Shown in pieces: positions 13,667-25,900 of a DNA stretch of 64,000 nt. The position numbers were made by a program, and so were the translations under genes. Positions within the stretch are counted from its first letter, which is position 1. Each line of letters begins with the position of its first letter. The notes below the pieces were generated by a model, which saw only the letters and a list, made by a program, of their open reading frames with translations, was not told where the DNA came from and did not search any database. Source of the stretch: Rhyacichthys aspro (taxonomy: Eukaryota > Chordata > Actinopteri > Gobiiformes > Rhyacichthyidae); assembly GCA_036850595.1 (NCBI GenBank), contig CM072152.1, positions 4,049,640 through 4,113,639 of the forward strand. Direction: 5' to 3'.

Positions 13667-13856
13667 GCATGATTCCAACTGAGCTGCAGCAGCTGTGGAA
13701 GGAGGTGACGAACGCTCATGTGAAGGAGGAGCACAACAACGGCAGCAACAACGGCCACCGGGGCCTGGACCTGTCCTCCCCGGCCCCCCCAAAGAACCCA
13801 CTGCTCAACCAGCACGCCTCCACCAACGGACAGTACCTGGGTCACAAGAGAGAGGG
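13667..13856 (+). CDS. foxp1: foxp1 exon: linker after Q-rich region
   Basis: Encodes residues 51-113 plus two bases of 114, starting GMIPTELQQLWKEVT and including LDLSSP and HASTNGQ, all clear FOXP1 signatures. The acceptor is TTTGTGGCAG and the entry phase matches the upstream donor (G|GC = Gly). The donor is GAGGG|GTAAGT, phase 2. The ATG at 13669 is internal, not a start. The middle (HNNGSNNGH) is low-complexity and diverges most from what I recall of the mammalian protein. Confidence 0.95.
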
Positions 13857-14999
13857 GTAAGTGTCATCTTGTGTCCTCACATCTAAAAAATAACATATGA
13901 GTTATAATAATGAAAAGGCTGAAGGAGAATTTAGTTAAAGTAAAATCTCAGGTAAGAAACAAAAACATGAGAAAAAAAGATCATATTTGGTATATTTGTG
14001 GCTTTTGTGATTGAATATATGCCTCCTTTTGCCTATTTTAACATTTTTTCTGTCTATATCTCAATTATACAGAAAAGAATTAAGAAGCAATCTAAGCAAA
14101 TTTTTGAGTTTTTGTACTAGAGAAAAACCAACCAACAATTAATTTGATATATACGTTACATGTTAACTTAGTCCTAATAAACAATCCCAAAAAGGTTTTA
14201 TAAAAAGAAAGCTAACCCCACATGGCTAAATTGCATTAATCAGTTAGTGTAGTCATCATTTTCAGTTTGTTCTATTAGTTCCAATTGAATTCACGATAAA
14301 CATGGATGTTGCATATTCAATATGCCATGACTTTACCATCATGACATTTTGCATCTGAGATTTTTAATTATGGCATCTATTTTCAGAGATCACTGTTTGG
14401 AAACACATATTTACATATATGAGATAGAAAAAATGAGATAAACAACATCTTACCGAAAACATCAAGGTGCGCTTTATCACATATCAGTGTGTGGGGCCTC
14501 ATATTGTTGTTAACATTGCTATGAGGCTTCCAAAAACATAGACACAAGCCAAAAGAAAGACCAAGAAGTCAGTCTACTGCAAATATAGTCACTCAAGGTT
14601 CATTCACTTTTCTTTACCAGTTTATGGACACACATCTATTTTGCATTTCACTTCCAGGTGCTTCATTCTTTATGAAACACAACAACTGTTACATTTCTAA
14701 AACCAGTTTCCTTTTCCAGAAATAGGTTAAATGGAATTACCTCCTCATTCCAGAAGAGTACATTTCACACAGAAAGTAAAAACACAACATTGTAATACAT
14801 GCTTGCAACAGCATGTAGAGGATGGTCTTGTACAGCATTGATCCTATTATACATACATTGCTATCCCACATTATCAAACTTTCTTTCCATTTTCCATCCA
14901 GCCTTTTTCTCTCAGTCTGACACCGTGCATGGTGTATTTTATTTCAGACATCCCTCTTAACTGCATGAAAATGAATAAGCCATAACTACATGATAATGA

Positions 15000-15420
15000 A
15001 TGTGCAACACAATGCTGCGTGCTCTTTGAATAAATCCATGAGGCGATGAAGACAAAATGTCAACGCCTTTACACAACAACATTGGTAATTCGATGTGAAA
15101 GAGTCTTCAGTGTCGTCTGTATCTAAAGCAAACACGAGCCTGTGTGCTGTCTAATCCCATTTAAAATAGCCATTTCTCACAGGAGCCCAGTTGACGGACA
15201 TGTCCCCACTGAGTTTGCACAGAGATTACTATTAATTTATAGTTTCTAAGTATTATTTTCATTAAGGCCGACACTTTTCCTGGCTGCAGATGGGAATTTA
15301 AACGGAACACCTGGAAGGAATTCAGGGATTTAGAGAATTGTGCTCACTGCTGAAATGAGATCAGCGTACCGTTAATAAGACAAGCTATTGATCCGCTTTG
15401 CTATTGTTTCAGTTTCGGAA
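15000..15420. promoter_or_regulatory. candidate conserved intronic element
   Basis: Long unique stretch with words such as CATGAGGCGATGAAGAC, TTTCATTAAGGCCGAC and CGTACCGTTAATAAGAC. No ORF of note. Regulatory role inferred from texture. Confidence 0.3.
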
Positions 15421-16708
15421 ATGGCAGTTGTAACCTAAACCACATTTGCCTGTGTGTATTTCTAGAATGGAAAGAATGCTCACATTCTCCAAAACTTCCT
15501 TGTCTACGAGGAACTAGTCATAAAATCAACCTGTCAGTTCAACAAGAACAACAAGCTTTAACAGTAAATGCCAAAAACAAACACACACAGGGTGTATTAT
15601 GTTTTCCAAAGCAGGATGAATCATGTGAGAAAACGCGTTGGATCGCCTCGCCGAGCTGTTTCTGTGAGTTTAAAGGAAGGAATTAATTTGGCGTCTTACA
15701 CGTTTGCTTGTTTTCTTGCACCAAAGGCTGATCTTTGAACTGCTGGTGAGGAGCCTCGAGGCACCGTGAGCTCACTGCGTAACATCTGACTCGTGTTTTT
15801 TAGTGATCAAAACCTACACGTCATTTCAAAAGCCATGTCTGTGGAAACATGTTTAGCACACCAAACCGACAGGCCTGCAGAGGTGAAGAGAGGTCGCTGG
15901 AGGGACGGACATGAGGGCTTATAACTGCTCAGAGGCAAGGCTAGGAGTCAGTGATACAATATATTCATAATACAATACAGAGGCCAGTTTTGTGAAATCT
16001 TGTAGCATTTCCAATTATCTCTAGCAAACAGAATGTACCAGGATCGGCATTAAATTTGTAAAATGCCACATTGTTGTACTACTGGAGCAGCTGTTGTTCT
16101 AAATAAATTGCTTGCTTGTACTGTATGAATCAAAGAGTCTGTGGCTAACGGCAGTCAAAAAGGTGATTTGTTCAAGCTGTGAAATATAGGTTGTGAAGTG
16201 AGAGAGAGAGAGACTGAGAGTGAGATTTTACACTGTCACATACAGTATATTAGCTTTTAAATACATCAGGTAAAAAGCATTGAGGAAAATAACAGAAATA
16301 CAAATTTTGGATTGTGAGCCTGTACCTTCTGCCTGGCCCCCAGAATAGTTAGAAACCCTTCCGATGGATGAATTTACTTGCACAGATTTTTTTTTTTTTT
16401 AACGTTTAAATAGGCCTGCACAATACATCATAAATTTATTGTTTTCGCAATATCCATATTACAAAGAATTGCTTGTATCACAGTAATGTTATTGTCTTGC
16501 GTGTGATGGAGTTACTTTTTGCCTCAAAATTATTGTCCAAACCGACAATTAAATCAAACTGTGGTGCATCTAAATAAAAAAGTCCTGATTAAGACCTCGT
16601 TAATTCATACATTTAGTCCTAGTTTAGACCTGCTTTCATGATTGGAAGTTAGTCCAGAGCCTTGTATTTCTTTATATTTCCAAAGTCAGATTAACTTCAC
16701 CTAAATCA

Positions 16709-17191
16709 CACATATCAATCTCAAAGCCCGGGGGCCAAATGCATCCCTTTGCAATGTTTTATGTGGCCCTTCAATACATTTAGTAGGTGATATTTTTGGT
16801 ACTAGGTTTAAATTGGATTTGAAGGTGTTTTAGATGGATTTGATTTTTGCTACAAAAATGAATCAAATCTGTTCAAATCTGACTAAAACCTGTCCAAATC
16901 CATCTAAAACCTGTTCAAATCTGACTAAAACCTGTCCAAATCCATCTAAAACCTGTTCAAATCTGACTAAAACCTGTCCAAATCCATCTAAAACCTGTTC
17001 AAATCTGACTAAAACCAGTTTCCATAAAGGGAGTAAATTATTGTTTGTGTGATAACCTGTAAGACTCAAATGAAGATGAAATCTAACATTCAACATTTAG
17101 TAAAAGCTTCCAAATGTCACCATCTATGGCCCCCAAAAAGGATTCTTATTAACTTTCACGGCCCCTCACCACTTTGAGTTTGACACCACTG
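16709..17191. mobile_element. hAT-like non-autonomous element nested in an older repeat
   Basis: The right terminus reads CTTTGAGTTTGACACCACTG. Its reverse complement (CAGTGGTGTCAAACTCAAAG) is a typical hAT-type terminal repeat. The left terminus (TATCAATCTCAAAGCCCGGG) is a mutated counterpart. Inside are GGGGCCAAATGCATCC and GGCCCCTCACC phrases common in such elements, plus a 42-bp tandem repeat. No transposase is present. Imperfect AAATCAC/CAATCAC flanks might be a decayed target duplication. Confidence 0.55.
16869..17015. repeat. 42-bp tandem repeat, 3.5 copies, each two diverged 21-mers
   Basis: Units start at 16869, 16911, 16953 and 16995 (half unit). Each unit joins CTGTTCAAATCTGACTAAAA(C) and CTGTCCAAATCCATCTAAAA(C), and the copies look essentially identical. 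An inverted copy of one half (GTTTTAGATGGATTTG) lies at 16827-16842, so the transcript could fold back. The open frame through it (CSNLTKT/CPNPSKT repeats) follows from 42 being divisible by 3 and is not a gene. Confidence 0.93.
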
Positions 17192-18278
17192 ACAATCACT
17201 TATAATATTGCACAGCACTATTTTTAAGACACATATCATAAAGATTGTAATAACATTTTAACAGGTTTATTGACTGATTGATATGGCATTACACAAAGCC
17301 CATAACTACCTTAGTTTATTTAGCCTACCCCAGTATGTTTTTTTTTTTTGGGGGGTGTGTTGGTTATTATTATGTTATCTGTTTCATAGCTACAAGTGAT
17401 TTAGAAGGCAGTTTTTTTTTTTTCTTTTTGCACATACTGTCTTTAAGTCATACAAACCTGGGAATAGTCAAATAAAAACGGGCATTCGCTGACAGAAACC
17501 ACAGACTCCAGGTGCTTTATCTCGTGTCTGGCTGAATGTCTACTGTACTTTTTTGTGCAGTTCAAGGTAAATCACAGGGGAGTGATACTGACTGGCTCAC
17601 TTCATCACACTCTGTCGCCAGCCGGCAGAAAGGTGAGCATTAATGGCAAGACAAGGCAAGAACCAGTCTCAACTGAGGAGTCCATGAAACATCGGCGAAG
17701 ACATAACGCACGAGCTGGCAGAGCTGCACCGTGCACTGGCTGTCAGAGATTAAAGAAGATGTCAACAGCAGTTTAACACAAGCTTAAGTGAAGAAGGCAC
17801 ACTCCAGCAGAATATTCTCGCCATATCTTAGATCTGTCAGAAAACGGAGCAGGTGATTCTCATGCACCCATCTGGATTACCTTTCTTTGGGGTTGTGCAA
17901 AAAAAAAATACTGCCCTTTATGCCAAAGTGCAGAACCTAGACAGTCAAATTAGGCTCAGAGGGATATTTTGTCTAAACAGTCAAATCAAATCCTTAGACT
18001 TTCTACATTTGCTGTCTGATTCAGAAAAATGTTTCAGTGCTTCCATTGTACAATAAGACCGGTTTAAAATTGGCTTGCAGTCGTGTTATCAGTAAAGTAA
18101 TTAAGAACAGCACTTGCCAAATAGTTGATATGCAGTCTTTGAGATCCAAGTATTTCCGACATTGCTGCCTGACTAACTGCCATACGTAACTTGCAGAATT
18201 GAGCCAGAATGTAAGTTTAAAATATTACATTTTTTAATAAAGTGCTGGCATGCATAAATCAAAAATTGGTGCCTTATT

Positions 18279-18307
18279 GGCTAGGCTAGGCTAGGCTAGG
18301 CTAGGCT
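18279..18307. repeat. (GGCTA)n microsatellite
   Basis: Five perfect GGCTA units followed by a partial unit. Confidence 0.95.
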
Positions 18308-19189
18308 TCATGCTAGTTCTGGTTCTGGTTCACTGACTGTGAGTCACAACCTTGGTGTTGTCTTTGGAACCGGCCTGTGTTCACACCAGTTTGAGCACAA
18401 CCAACATTCCACAGCCATACTGTATGTCATAAATGGAAGGCACTAAATAAGGAATAGCAGATGTCATCAATAGATAGGCGTACTCTAGTACTTTTCTTTC
18501 TCCCTGCCATGTAACTTTCCTCTGAAAAGATAAAGAGGGCAATGTTTATGGAAGATGCCAATGATGTGAACAAAGTACCACTTGTGTAACTAACACAATT
18601 TGTAAGAGACAAACATTCAGTCGAGTCAGAAAAATAACTAAACATTCATAACACCATTTGTATCAAAGCTTGGTGGGAGGCGAGAGAACATAATACAGCA
18701 GTTTGGAAAGATTGGGAACAATTTTTTTGTTCACGCGGACCAACTTTTCAGTTTCTGAACAAGTTATTTTTGGTGTGAACACGTTGGTTTGTAATTATGT
18801 TTGATGACCTCAACTGGAACGAAACCTGGTTGTGTGAAAGTGGTAAGAGACAACCCATAGTAGCTCAGGGCGGGCATGCAGACATGAGAATAAAAGTGTA
18901 ATTCCACGTTTTGGAGGGACAAAATCTGCGCTTCTTACCCTTTGACCTTTTAGGGCAGAAGAGATGGTTGATATAAAACATCCCATGGTAAATTATGCCA
19001 TTTTCACATAACCAATAATCCCCTTTCGTGTTAATTTCCGAACACGCTACTATCAAGAGCATTATTTCTCTCTTTTGATGATGCAGGCTTACAGTTATTC
19101 TAATCAACTGCTCCGGAAGAAATTTGAAACACAAGTGTGCCTATTCAAAGCAAGGCTCTGAGAAACGTTGGTTATAATCCAGGGATTTG

Positions 19190-19980
19190 AATAATCAGGT
19201 TGGAGATAATGGGCTGGGCCGGCCTGGGCGTAAATAGAGAGCATCCACTCATCCTCCCAGCGCTGAACTTAATGAACTTTTAATTGATGTGGTTTTGCAA
19301 GTCCTTTTGTCATGCAACAGAAACAAGGCTCTCTGCTGATGGGCCCGTTTTCCCGACTGGCTTCAGATTGGTTTACAGCAGGCCCTAAGTACCATGTAGT
19401 TAGTTTCATGTGTCATATAAAATCTGGCCAGGCACAGCGACGCCTGCAACTAAAACCTTAAGTGCATCCACAGGAATCACTCACCGGCTTTGCACTTCCG
19501 TCTTAAGGAAGAGGGGGAGAAATTCAATCACTCCCGGCTTGACACGGCGAAGGAAGACGAGGCACGCGTTGCTGCTTTTAGTTGTCTCATAGCACACTTC
19601 GGCCGGGCAGGCAGGGATTCTGAGTAAAATTCATGATATAGCTATGACTCGAATCACTCAAACTGTCCACAACACATCCTATTCCAGTACGGTGATCCAC
19701 ATTTTCAGATAGTATTCCCACGTGAGCCGGGTCATCTTTACTCACTGATTTGCTTGTTTAAACGGAATGGCCTTGATCTGTATCTGACACAAATTCCCTT
19801 TCCAGTGCTGTATCAGCTTTGTTGGGGGGAGCATCCTCACAAGGCACTTGGCCCACTTTACTTCCCAACAACCATCAGTAACCACAGCTGAGGGACTGTA
19901 ACACGGCAATCTGTTAAGGAGATAAATAATCAGATTTAGCGCAGCACTCCCATCTCTCTTGCCTTTCATTTGTCTTACAC
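19190..19980. promoter_or_regulatory. cluster of conserved-looking intronic sequence
   Basis: Mostly unique, GC-richer than its surroundings, with AACTTTTAATTGATGTGG (about 19273) and several CpG-containing words. No exon features. It may be more than one element. Regulatory role inferred. Confidence 0.28.
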
Positions 19981-20904
19981 AAGGAGAAAAAAAAAAAAAA
20001 GATAATTAAATCATTTATGGTGAACCGTTCAGCACTGGGAGAGAAGACTGGCCAGAGAGGTTAGCTGTAAAGATGTCAATAGGGAAAGAGAGTAAGTTTT
20101 ATGCTGACTTTTTGTGCTATATTTTTGACCCTTTATATTCTGTGTAAGAATGACCGTAATGTATTGGTGGATGATGTTATTCAAGCTTTTTTTGCAATAG
20201 TTACTAAGTCCGATTTTACATCCAATGCATGAGCAGAGAGTTACATTAGCTCCGTCTTGTCAAAGGCGTCACATATTTGTTGAGCAGCATGTGCCTGCCC
20301 AACCCCTTGATTTTTCAGTGTTTTTTGTGCTCTTAAGATAATCTGATACATTTAAATCCACTTTAAATGCAGATATTTTAGTGCTGTATGATTTAAAGTT
20401 TTAAATACTGACTGCAGAAATAGCAAGTCATAGAAAACCTAACTTCCTAGTAATTTCTCACTTTATTAAACACCAATTATTTAACTCAAAGCGTTTTCCT
20501 TTTGCGTAGTGAAAAAAAGGAAAGTACAACAGCGTTTGAGTGATTTGCCCATTTTAAAATTTATTTCACAGTTATACACACAAATTAGCCATGCAAAGTT
20601 AACCCTTGGTTTCACAAAGTGCTTTAAGAAATGTTTTGTTTCTTATCACAGTATTAGGTTTGAACTGTGAAGCGTTTTTATCGTTATTGTTGCCAACGTC
20701 AATAAGTCATAAGCCCCGCCTCCCTTTTTTAGACTAGCTGAAACAAAAAATGATTATGTCGAGATTCAAAGCACTGTTTTGTGTCACTATGTGTCTCTAA
20801 AACATTGTCCAAAGTTGATTTTTTATGTAAAAATGGTTGATTGACAGGTAGTTCAACCACTGACAGTCTGTGATCTGTTTTATGTCGTTTGCTGACTTTA
20901 AAGT

Positions 20905-20995
20905 AGTGTTGTGGTCAAGACCGCATTGACCTACATCAAGACTAAGACAAGTCCAAGACTTAGCAATCAAAATCGAGTCAAGACCAAAACCAGCG
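20905..20995. repeat. CAAGAC-type degenerate repeat
   Basis: Repeated words TCAAGACCGC, TCAAGACTAAGACAAG, TCCAAGACTT and TCAAGACCAAAACC occur within 90 bp. This is a pattern often seen in fish interspersed repeats; the family is not identified. Confidence 0.5.
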
Positions 20996-21769
20996 TACGA
21001 AACACTGTAATAGATACCAAGGAACAGTTATAAAATACTAACAAACGAGACTTTGGTGATTCCTTTTGCTTCTGATCGTCTTCTAACCCAGGAAATGGTA
21101 GTTTAAAAATAGCTTCATTTTTCACTGAATTATACAAGTGAGCATTACACACGTGTACAATACAAATCTGACATAAGGTGCAAATTACAGCAAATATTTT
21201 TGAACCTCTGTGTAGAAGTGCTTAGTGTAATATAAATGGGCTCTGTGGTGAAACACTGACCCAGCTCTGTGGACATCAATCGTCCCATTTTTCCCTGATA
21301 GATCGGGCCCATCAGCGCGCCACGCCATAGATCATGACTTGTTTATGGCCCAGAGCATCTCATCAAAAGAAGTGAAGTAGAAAACAACTGGCGAGCAGCT
21401 GTGGAAGGCATCTCCTGACGTCTGTCTACACATAAACACCGAGCAACACCTGGACGCCGCAGTCCCGCTCGGCCCGGCTCTCCAGGCACTTTAATGTTCT
21501 TCGTCTCCAAAGGAAGCTGATGACATGCTTTTCCTCATTTTGGCTACAAGTTCATTTTAGTGTTCTCCCTCCAGGGCTGGCTGACAATAACAACATCCTG
21601 ACAGACCTGTTATGGGTGCAAGTCAAATTTAACGTGACGCAGGGAGCTACAGAGAGGTTTTACTTTCTCATTGCTGCAGATGTTTTCAGATGGAGAAAAG
21701 CCTTATGAATCCAAGAATGTTCTCCTATTACACTAATGCAGCTCATTTAGTTTCAATTCTGTCATTTAC

Positions 21770-22130
21770 TACTGTTTAGCCCAGCCGTCGTTTAAAGAGC
21801 TCTTGTGCCGCCAGCCCCTCATTGTGCTTTGTGCTCACTGATTCCCAGCACACTCCACATTTCATTATCTTATTAATACAGAATTAACCAACAAGCCAGC
21901 TCGCAAAGAATTAAAAAGAGATCTCTTTAAATTAAAAAGCAGCCTTACCTTCACCCGATTTCCTTGCGAAAAAACTCATTATAATAGGTCTTCCGCCATC
22001 TATTTATTAGCTGTATCAAAACAGAGGTGTAAATGTGAATGCATAATTCATAATTGAATAAAAAAATCCAGAGTTTTGAAAGATGGAGGGAAAAAAGCTG
22101 CTAACTACATTCATGAATGCTTGACTGCCT
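21770..22130. promoter_or_regulatory. candidate conserved intronic element
   Basis: Unique block with ATCTTATTAATACAGAATTA, a run of AATTAAAAAG words and GTCTTCCGCCATCTATTTAT. The mix of AT-rich homeodomain-like words without repeats is typical of developmental enhancers. Inferred. Confidence 0.33.
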
Positions 22131-22639
22131 CCTAATTGCAATGCAATTATCACATGTTTTGAACAATGTGAACTCTTAAACAAGTAATTATAACACAAGG
22201 AAACCTGTGATGGCCTTTAAAATGTCTGCCTTGAGGTGCGGCTTAACAAACATTGATGTAAATGAGATTATAACTGAAGTGTCAGTTGTATTTAATTTGG
22301 AAAAGTGGATCACTGTATTCTCATATATTTATTTGTAAGCCTTGTTTTGACTTTACTGTATATGAAAGATCAGTACGGGTCAGTTTTAATGTCAAAATGG
22401 GCACAAAACATCCCAAAAAAGAGCCCTGTAAGGCTTAGGGTTCCTACTATGGCTTGGTCACTAAAAGGTGCTAAACAAGCTGTTGAAAAAAGAATCCTTA
22501 AATGAGCGAAAATGAGAAACAAAAAAAAAGTGCCCTCAGTGGATCTTTCTCTTTAAAGCATACATTGTACTGGTGTTATTTCACTTACTTTTCCTGCGCA
22601 TTAATCCTTGTCATTCTGCTGTTTTTCACCATTTGCTCT

Positions 22640-22880
22640 AATTCTCCCTGTGCATACTCACTCTGTTTTATTCACTGTTGCCTACCTACTTGTTAGCCAT
22701 AATGCTCTCTACCAAAAAGACAACAAATAGTCTCACTTACATTTCCATTTCCCTCTGTTTTATTCATTGTTAACCACAATACATTTTACCAAGACTTGCG
22801 CTTTTGTTATCCATTTTACTGCTTATCAGATAGCTTTTTATTTATTTTGCTTGGCTTTTTCCATCTCTATAACGACTATC
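22640..22880. repeat. degenerate ~100-nt tandem motif, patch 1
   Basis: CACTCTGTTTTATTCACTGT at 22659 and CCCTCTGTTTTATTCATTGT at about 22751 lie roughly 95 nt apart, with 'gttagcca'-like words between. The same core recurs at 25.5-25.9 kb and 26.76-26.95 kb. Confidence 0.55.
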
Positions 22881-22889
22881 ATTAATAGG

Positions 22890-23330
22890 ATGCATGAAGC
22901 TTGATTGTTTGAAGCTATTCCCGCGCTGCAGTTATTCCCACAGCAGTTTGTGGTGTAATGAATCTCCCCATTCAGCCCCTTGTCTTAGAGTGCAGGGCTC
23001 CGGCGGAGGGCGAGGCAGCGGCGATGTGCTCACCAGCCGCCACAAGCACAGGTGGTAGCGATATAGGCCAGTCCCCCAGGCTCTTGTAGCTGAAAGTTGT
23101 GTGTCTTGTACAGTGTCTGTGTCCATATGGCCGCCTGTCTCGCTCTCTTAGCAGACACAGCCTCCTCACAGGCCGCTCGTCGTGGTTTAGCTGTGGCTGC
23201 GCACCTCTCGCCATATGGAAGATGTTGTAAAGTTTGTTTTGCAGGGCTGTTCCTGCTATTTAGACTGATTGTACGCAGCCACACACTCCCCATAGATACC
23301 CACAGTGTGCCTGTCGTCAGCCCCTAGTGA
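22890..23330. promoter_or_regulatory. candidate conserved block upstream of zinc-finger exon
   Basis: Long GC-richer unique segment with CpGs (GGCTCCGGCGGAGGGCGAGG, GCCGCTCGTCGTGG). Open frames occur on both strands because of base composition, but there is no recognisable protein. Regulatory role inferred. Confidence 0.33.
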
Positions 23331-23777
23331 CTTGAATTGGTCAGTGGATAAATTGATACCAGGCGGGGGATGTTTACAGTTTGTGAACAATGTGGAAAGT
23401 GGTTGATGCGTTTGGTGGGGGGGTTGTCTTGTGGTACACAGTCCTCCAGGTGGGCTTTGGGATTCGATGCAGCAGGCGGTGTTGTGAAAAAACAGAGGCT
23501 TGAGGGAGCCCCCTAGCCGTCTTGATCAAAGTGAAGTGCAGCACGGCTCGCTGATACTGAATAATGAGGTATTGATTTGGGCCTGCTTTCTCAACATGAC
23601 TCCTTTCTTTTAAGAGTGTCACGCAGGTTTAGGGCCAAAGTTCAAGGTCAGCTCACAGTCCAGGCTTAGCAGTTATCATGTCATATTGTGTGACTTAAAG
23701 TTTATCATTATAGCTGACAAATCTAGCTATGTGTTTTATTGATATCTAATTCTGTCAATGCTTTTTTCTTCTTCCAG

Positions 23778-23885
23778 GTCCACATTAGAAGAGCATTCTC
23801 CTCACACTCATCCTCTCTACGGTCATGGCGTTTGCAAGTGGCCTGGCTGTGAGGCGGTCTTTGACGATTTCCAGTCATTCCTTAA
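23778..23885 (+). CDS. foxp1: foxp1 exon: first half of C2H2 zinc finger
   Basis: Encodes residues 114-149 plus two bases of 150. It contains HPLYGHGVCKWPGCEAV and DDFQSFLK. Cys133 and Cys138 are the metal-binding cysteines of the FOXP zinc finger; the two histidines lie in the next exon. The acceptor is TTCTTCTTCCAG and the donor CTTAA|GTAAGT. Entry phase (GG|G = Gly) and exit phase (AA|G = Lys) agree with the neighbours. The finger works with the adjacent zipper in dimerisation. Confidence 0.97.
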
Positions 23886-24699
23886 GTAAGTCAAAATTGT
23901 CTACGCTATAAAGGTTCTTTTTTCTAATCTTTTCAAATTGCCAATGATGTGGAAAAATTGAAGTTGGGAATTGTGTTTTTTTAATGAAAATAATGACGAC
24001 AAAACTTTTTTTCTTTCTATGAGGACATGTCCTCCCCATTACAATTCAACTCAACTAAATACTACTCTGTAAAATTTCAGTAACAGCATGCAATAAACAG
24101 GACATCAGAAGTTACAAAAGTTACCATGGATTCTCCGGGTCTTCCAGCTTCTTCCCATCGCCCAAATACATGCATATATACGTCAATTGAGCAATCTAAA
24201 TTGTCCCTAGTGAAAGGTTGTTTGTCAGTGTCTAAGTGTCAGCCCTGTGAATATCTTGCCATTGTCCAGAGATACAGAAAATAATGAAAAAAATATGCAT
24301 TTTCAGTCTTTTGAACTGTATTTTTCATGGTTGTGACATGTCATAATTTACTGTAGATTTCCAACTTAAAGGTCAAACAGTTATTAACAAACCCTCTTCA
24401 GTAAAACTTACCTGATGAGCCAATTACCCAAAGTCAGTTTGAGCTAGTGACCCACAAGTGTAATGTTTTATATATAAACACCACTTGGCGGTCATCGTTC
24501 CCACAGACATAGACAGCAATCATCTATTATTGTAAAGAACACAATGCTGCCCATAGAACTTGCTTGGTTCCTACGACAGTGTTTCCGAGAGCTGGTGCTG
24601 ATCTCCAGTATGTCACTTTTTTCTAAACATAAAATAACAATGTTTTCTCAGTTTTTCAGTTAGATTTGTCATGTAAACAGTCTCAAAGTCATCCTCAGG

Positions 24700-25040
24700 G
24701 GTACGTTTCAGTCTCGGCCCTCGTGTCCTTGTATTGGGTCGATTACACGTTTGGTAACCCCCAGTGACACACAGCCACTACAGGTGCCGCTGACGGTTGT
24801 TATTCTTGAGTGTGCCGGGGTTGGCCCTGTCTTAACAAGGGTACCATGGTGGGGTCTCCTTCTGGGAACGGCATGGGCCTCTAATTCCTGTGATAAGTGC
24901 AGTTCCCATGGTGACGGGGGGCCATTTTTCCCAAACAAACAAGGGTAGGATGTTTATCTGTGGCTGCCCACACTTAGGGCTCTCTGCGTGTTTGCCCTTG
25001 TCACTGGGCAGTGGACAGTTGGATGGCTGTGTGTTAGTCT
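24700..25040. promoter_or_regulatory. candidate conserved intronic element
   Basis: Unique GC-richer block (GGTAACCCCCAGTGACACAC, TTCCCATGGTGACGGGGGGC). Short open frames on both strands carry no known domain. Inferred regulatory. Confidence 0.3.
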
Positions 25041-25499
25041 TATTCCCTCTAGTCCTTTTGTCTTTGCCTTCTCAACACTAGTCTTGACACAAGTCTGGAA
25101 CTGACTTTGATGTTTCTGCTGTAGCACTTTGTTTTACAGTTTAAAATCAGTAACATTCTACAAGCTTTGACATTTAAAAATGAATAAAAATACAGAGATT
25201 TATGCAAGTATAACTTTATTACAGCATCATTCTCTTTCAAGCTTACAGTCTGCCAGTATTAGTGTCTAGCAAAAAAACTAACAAGAATAGGAGCTTGAGA
25301 ATGGCAAAAAACTGTTATTTGCTGTTCTCTTTTCATTGGCCCAAATGCTAGTTGCAGGTACTCTTTCTGTTTTACAATCTTTTGTTGTTTGCACCACTAC
25401 TTGTTTGCCAAAAATTGTTTTATTTTCATCAGGATCCTTCTCTTTTACTCATGAATTCTACTGTTGTTAGTTTATATACCCTTCTGAGCCATTAAGCCC

Positions 25500-25900
25500 A
25501 CCCCTTTTTGCTTTTCTGCCACTTGCATATACTCACTCTGTTTTATTCCCTAGCTGTTAGCCATACGGATATTTGGATATTTGGTTTCCATCAGCATAGC
25601 AACTATTAGCCAGCTGACATTTGCCCTGCTACTGTCACTCTGTTTTATTCACTTATTCATTTATTTACCATTGCCTTAAAATTTTTCCCATAAGGCCACT
25701 TGCAGACATAACTTTATTCCCTCGTTTGTTTTGAAGATATGTTTTATTTGCTATGTTTTATTTACCTTGGCCAAATGCCTTCAATCAAAAAGTCTGTTGT
25801 TTGTTTGATAGTCTGTTATACTTTTATTTGATGTTTCCCTGGTGTTAGCTCCACTGCCATGGCTAACATTTATTCGGTTTTATTCAGCAACTAGTCACAT
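25500..25900. repeat. degenerate ~100-nt tandem motif, patch 2
   Basis: ACTCTGTTTTATTC cores occur at 25534 and 25636 (about 102 nt apart), with a weaker GGTTTTATTCAGC near 25875. GTTAGCCAT and GCTAACATT words lie between them. Same family as 22.6 kb and 26.8 kb. Confidence 0.5.

Larger units (their letters stand above)
16411..17220. mobile_element. outer non-autonomous DNA-transposon remnant, split by insertion
   Basis: The left end TAGGCCTGCACAATA (from 16411) and the right end TATTGCACAGCACTA (to 17220) are imperfect inverted repeats. They resemble the ends of the copy at 62709-63029. Short TTTAA words flank both sides. Internal text shared with that copy ('aaatcaaactgtggtgca', 'gacctcgtta') supports one family. 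The centre is occupied by another element, 16709-17191. Confidence 0.55.
13857..23777 (+). other. foxp1: intron (9.9 kb)
   Basis: No exon is seen. Conserved-looking blocks lie at about 15000-15420, 15600-15930, 19190-19980, 21240-21520, 21770-22130 and 22890-23330. Repeats include the nested transposon region 16411-17220, a (GGCTA)n microsatellite at 18279, a CAAGAC-rich repeat near 20905-20995 and a degenerate repeat patch at 22640-22880. Confidence 0.7.

Noticed and set aside
13669..13671. ATG as a possible alternative translation start
   Set aside because: It is an internal Met in the conserved GMIPTELQQ; no promoter or upstream untranslated exon is visible. A short isoform cannot be excluded but is unsupported.
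16869..17015. Regularly spaced repeat as a CRISPR array
   Set aside because: The units are contiguous near-identical 42-mers without unique spacers, in vertebrate DNA.
16834..17052. Open frame encoding CSNLTKT/CPNPSKT repeats
   Set aside because: It is the translation of a 42-bp tandem repeat inside a transposon; the opposite strand is open too.
18360..18840. GTGTTCACACCAG / GGTGTGAACACG words suggesting transposon ends
   Set aside because: The inverted ends do not align beyond the short core and no clear boundaries were found.
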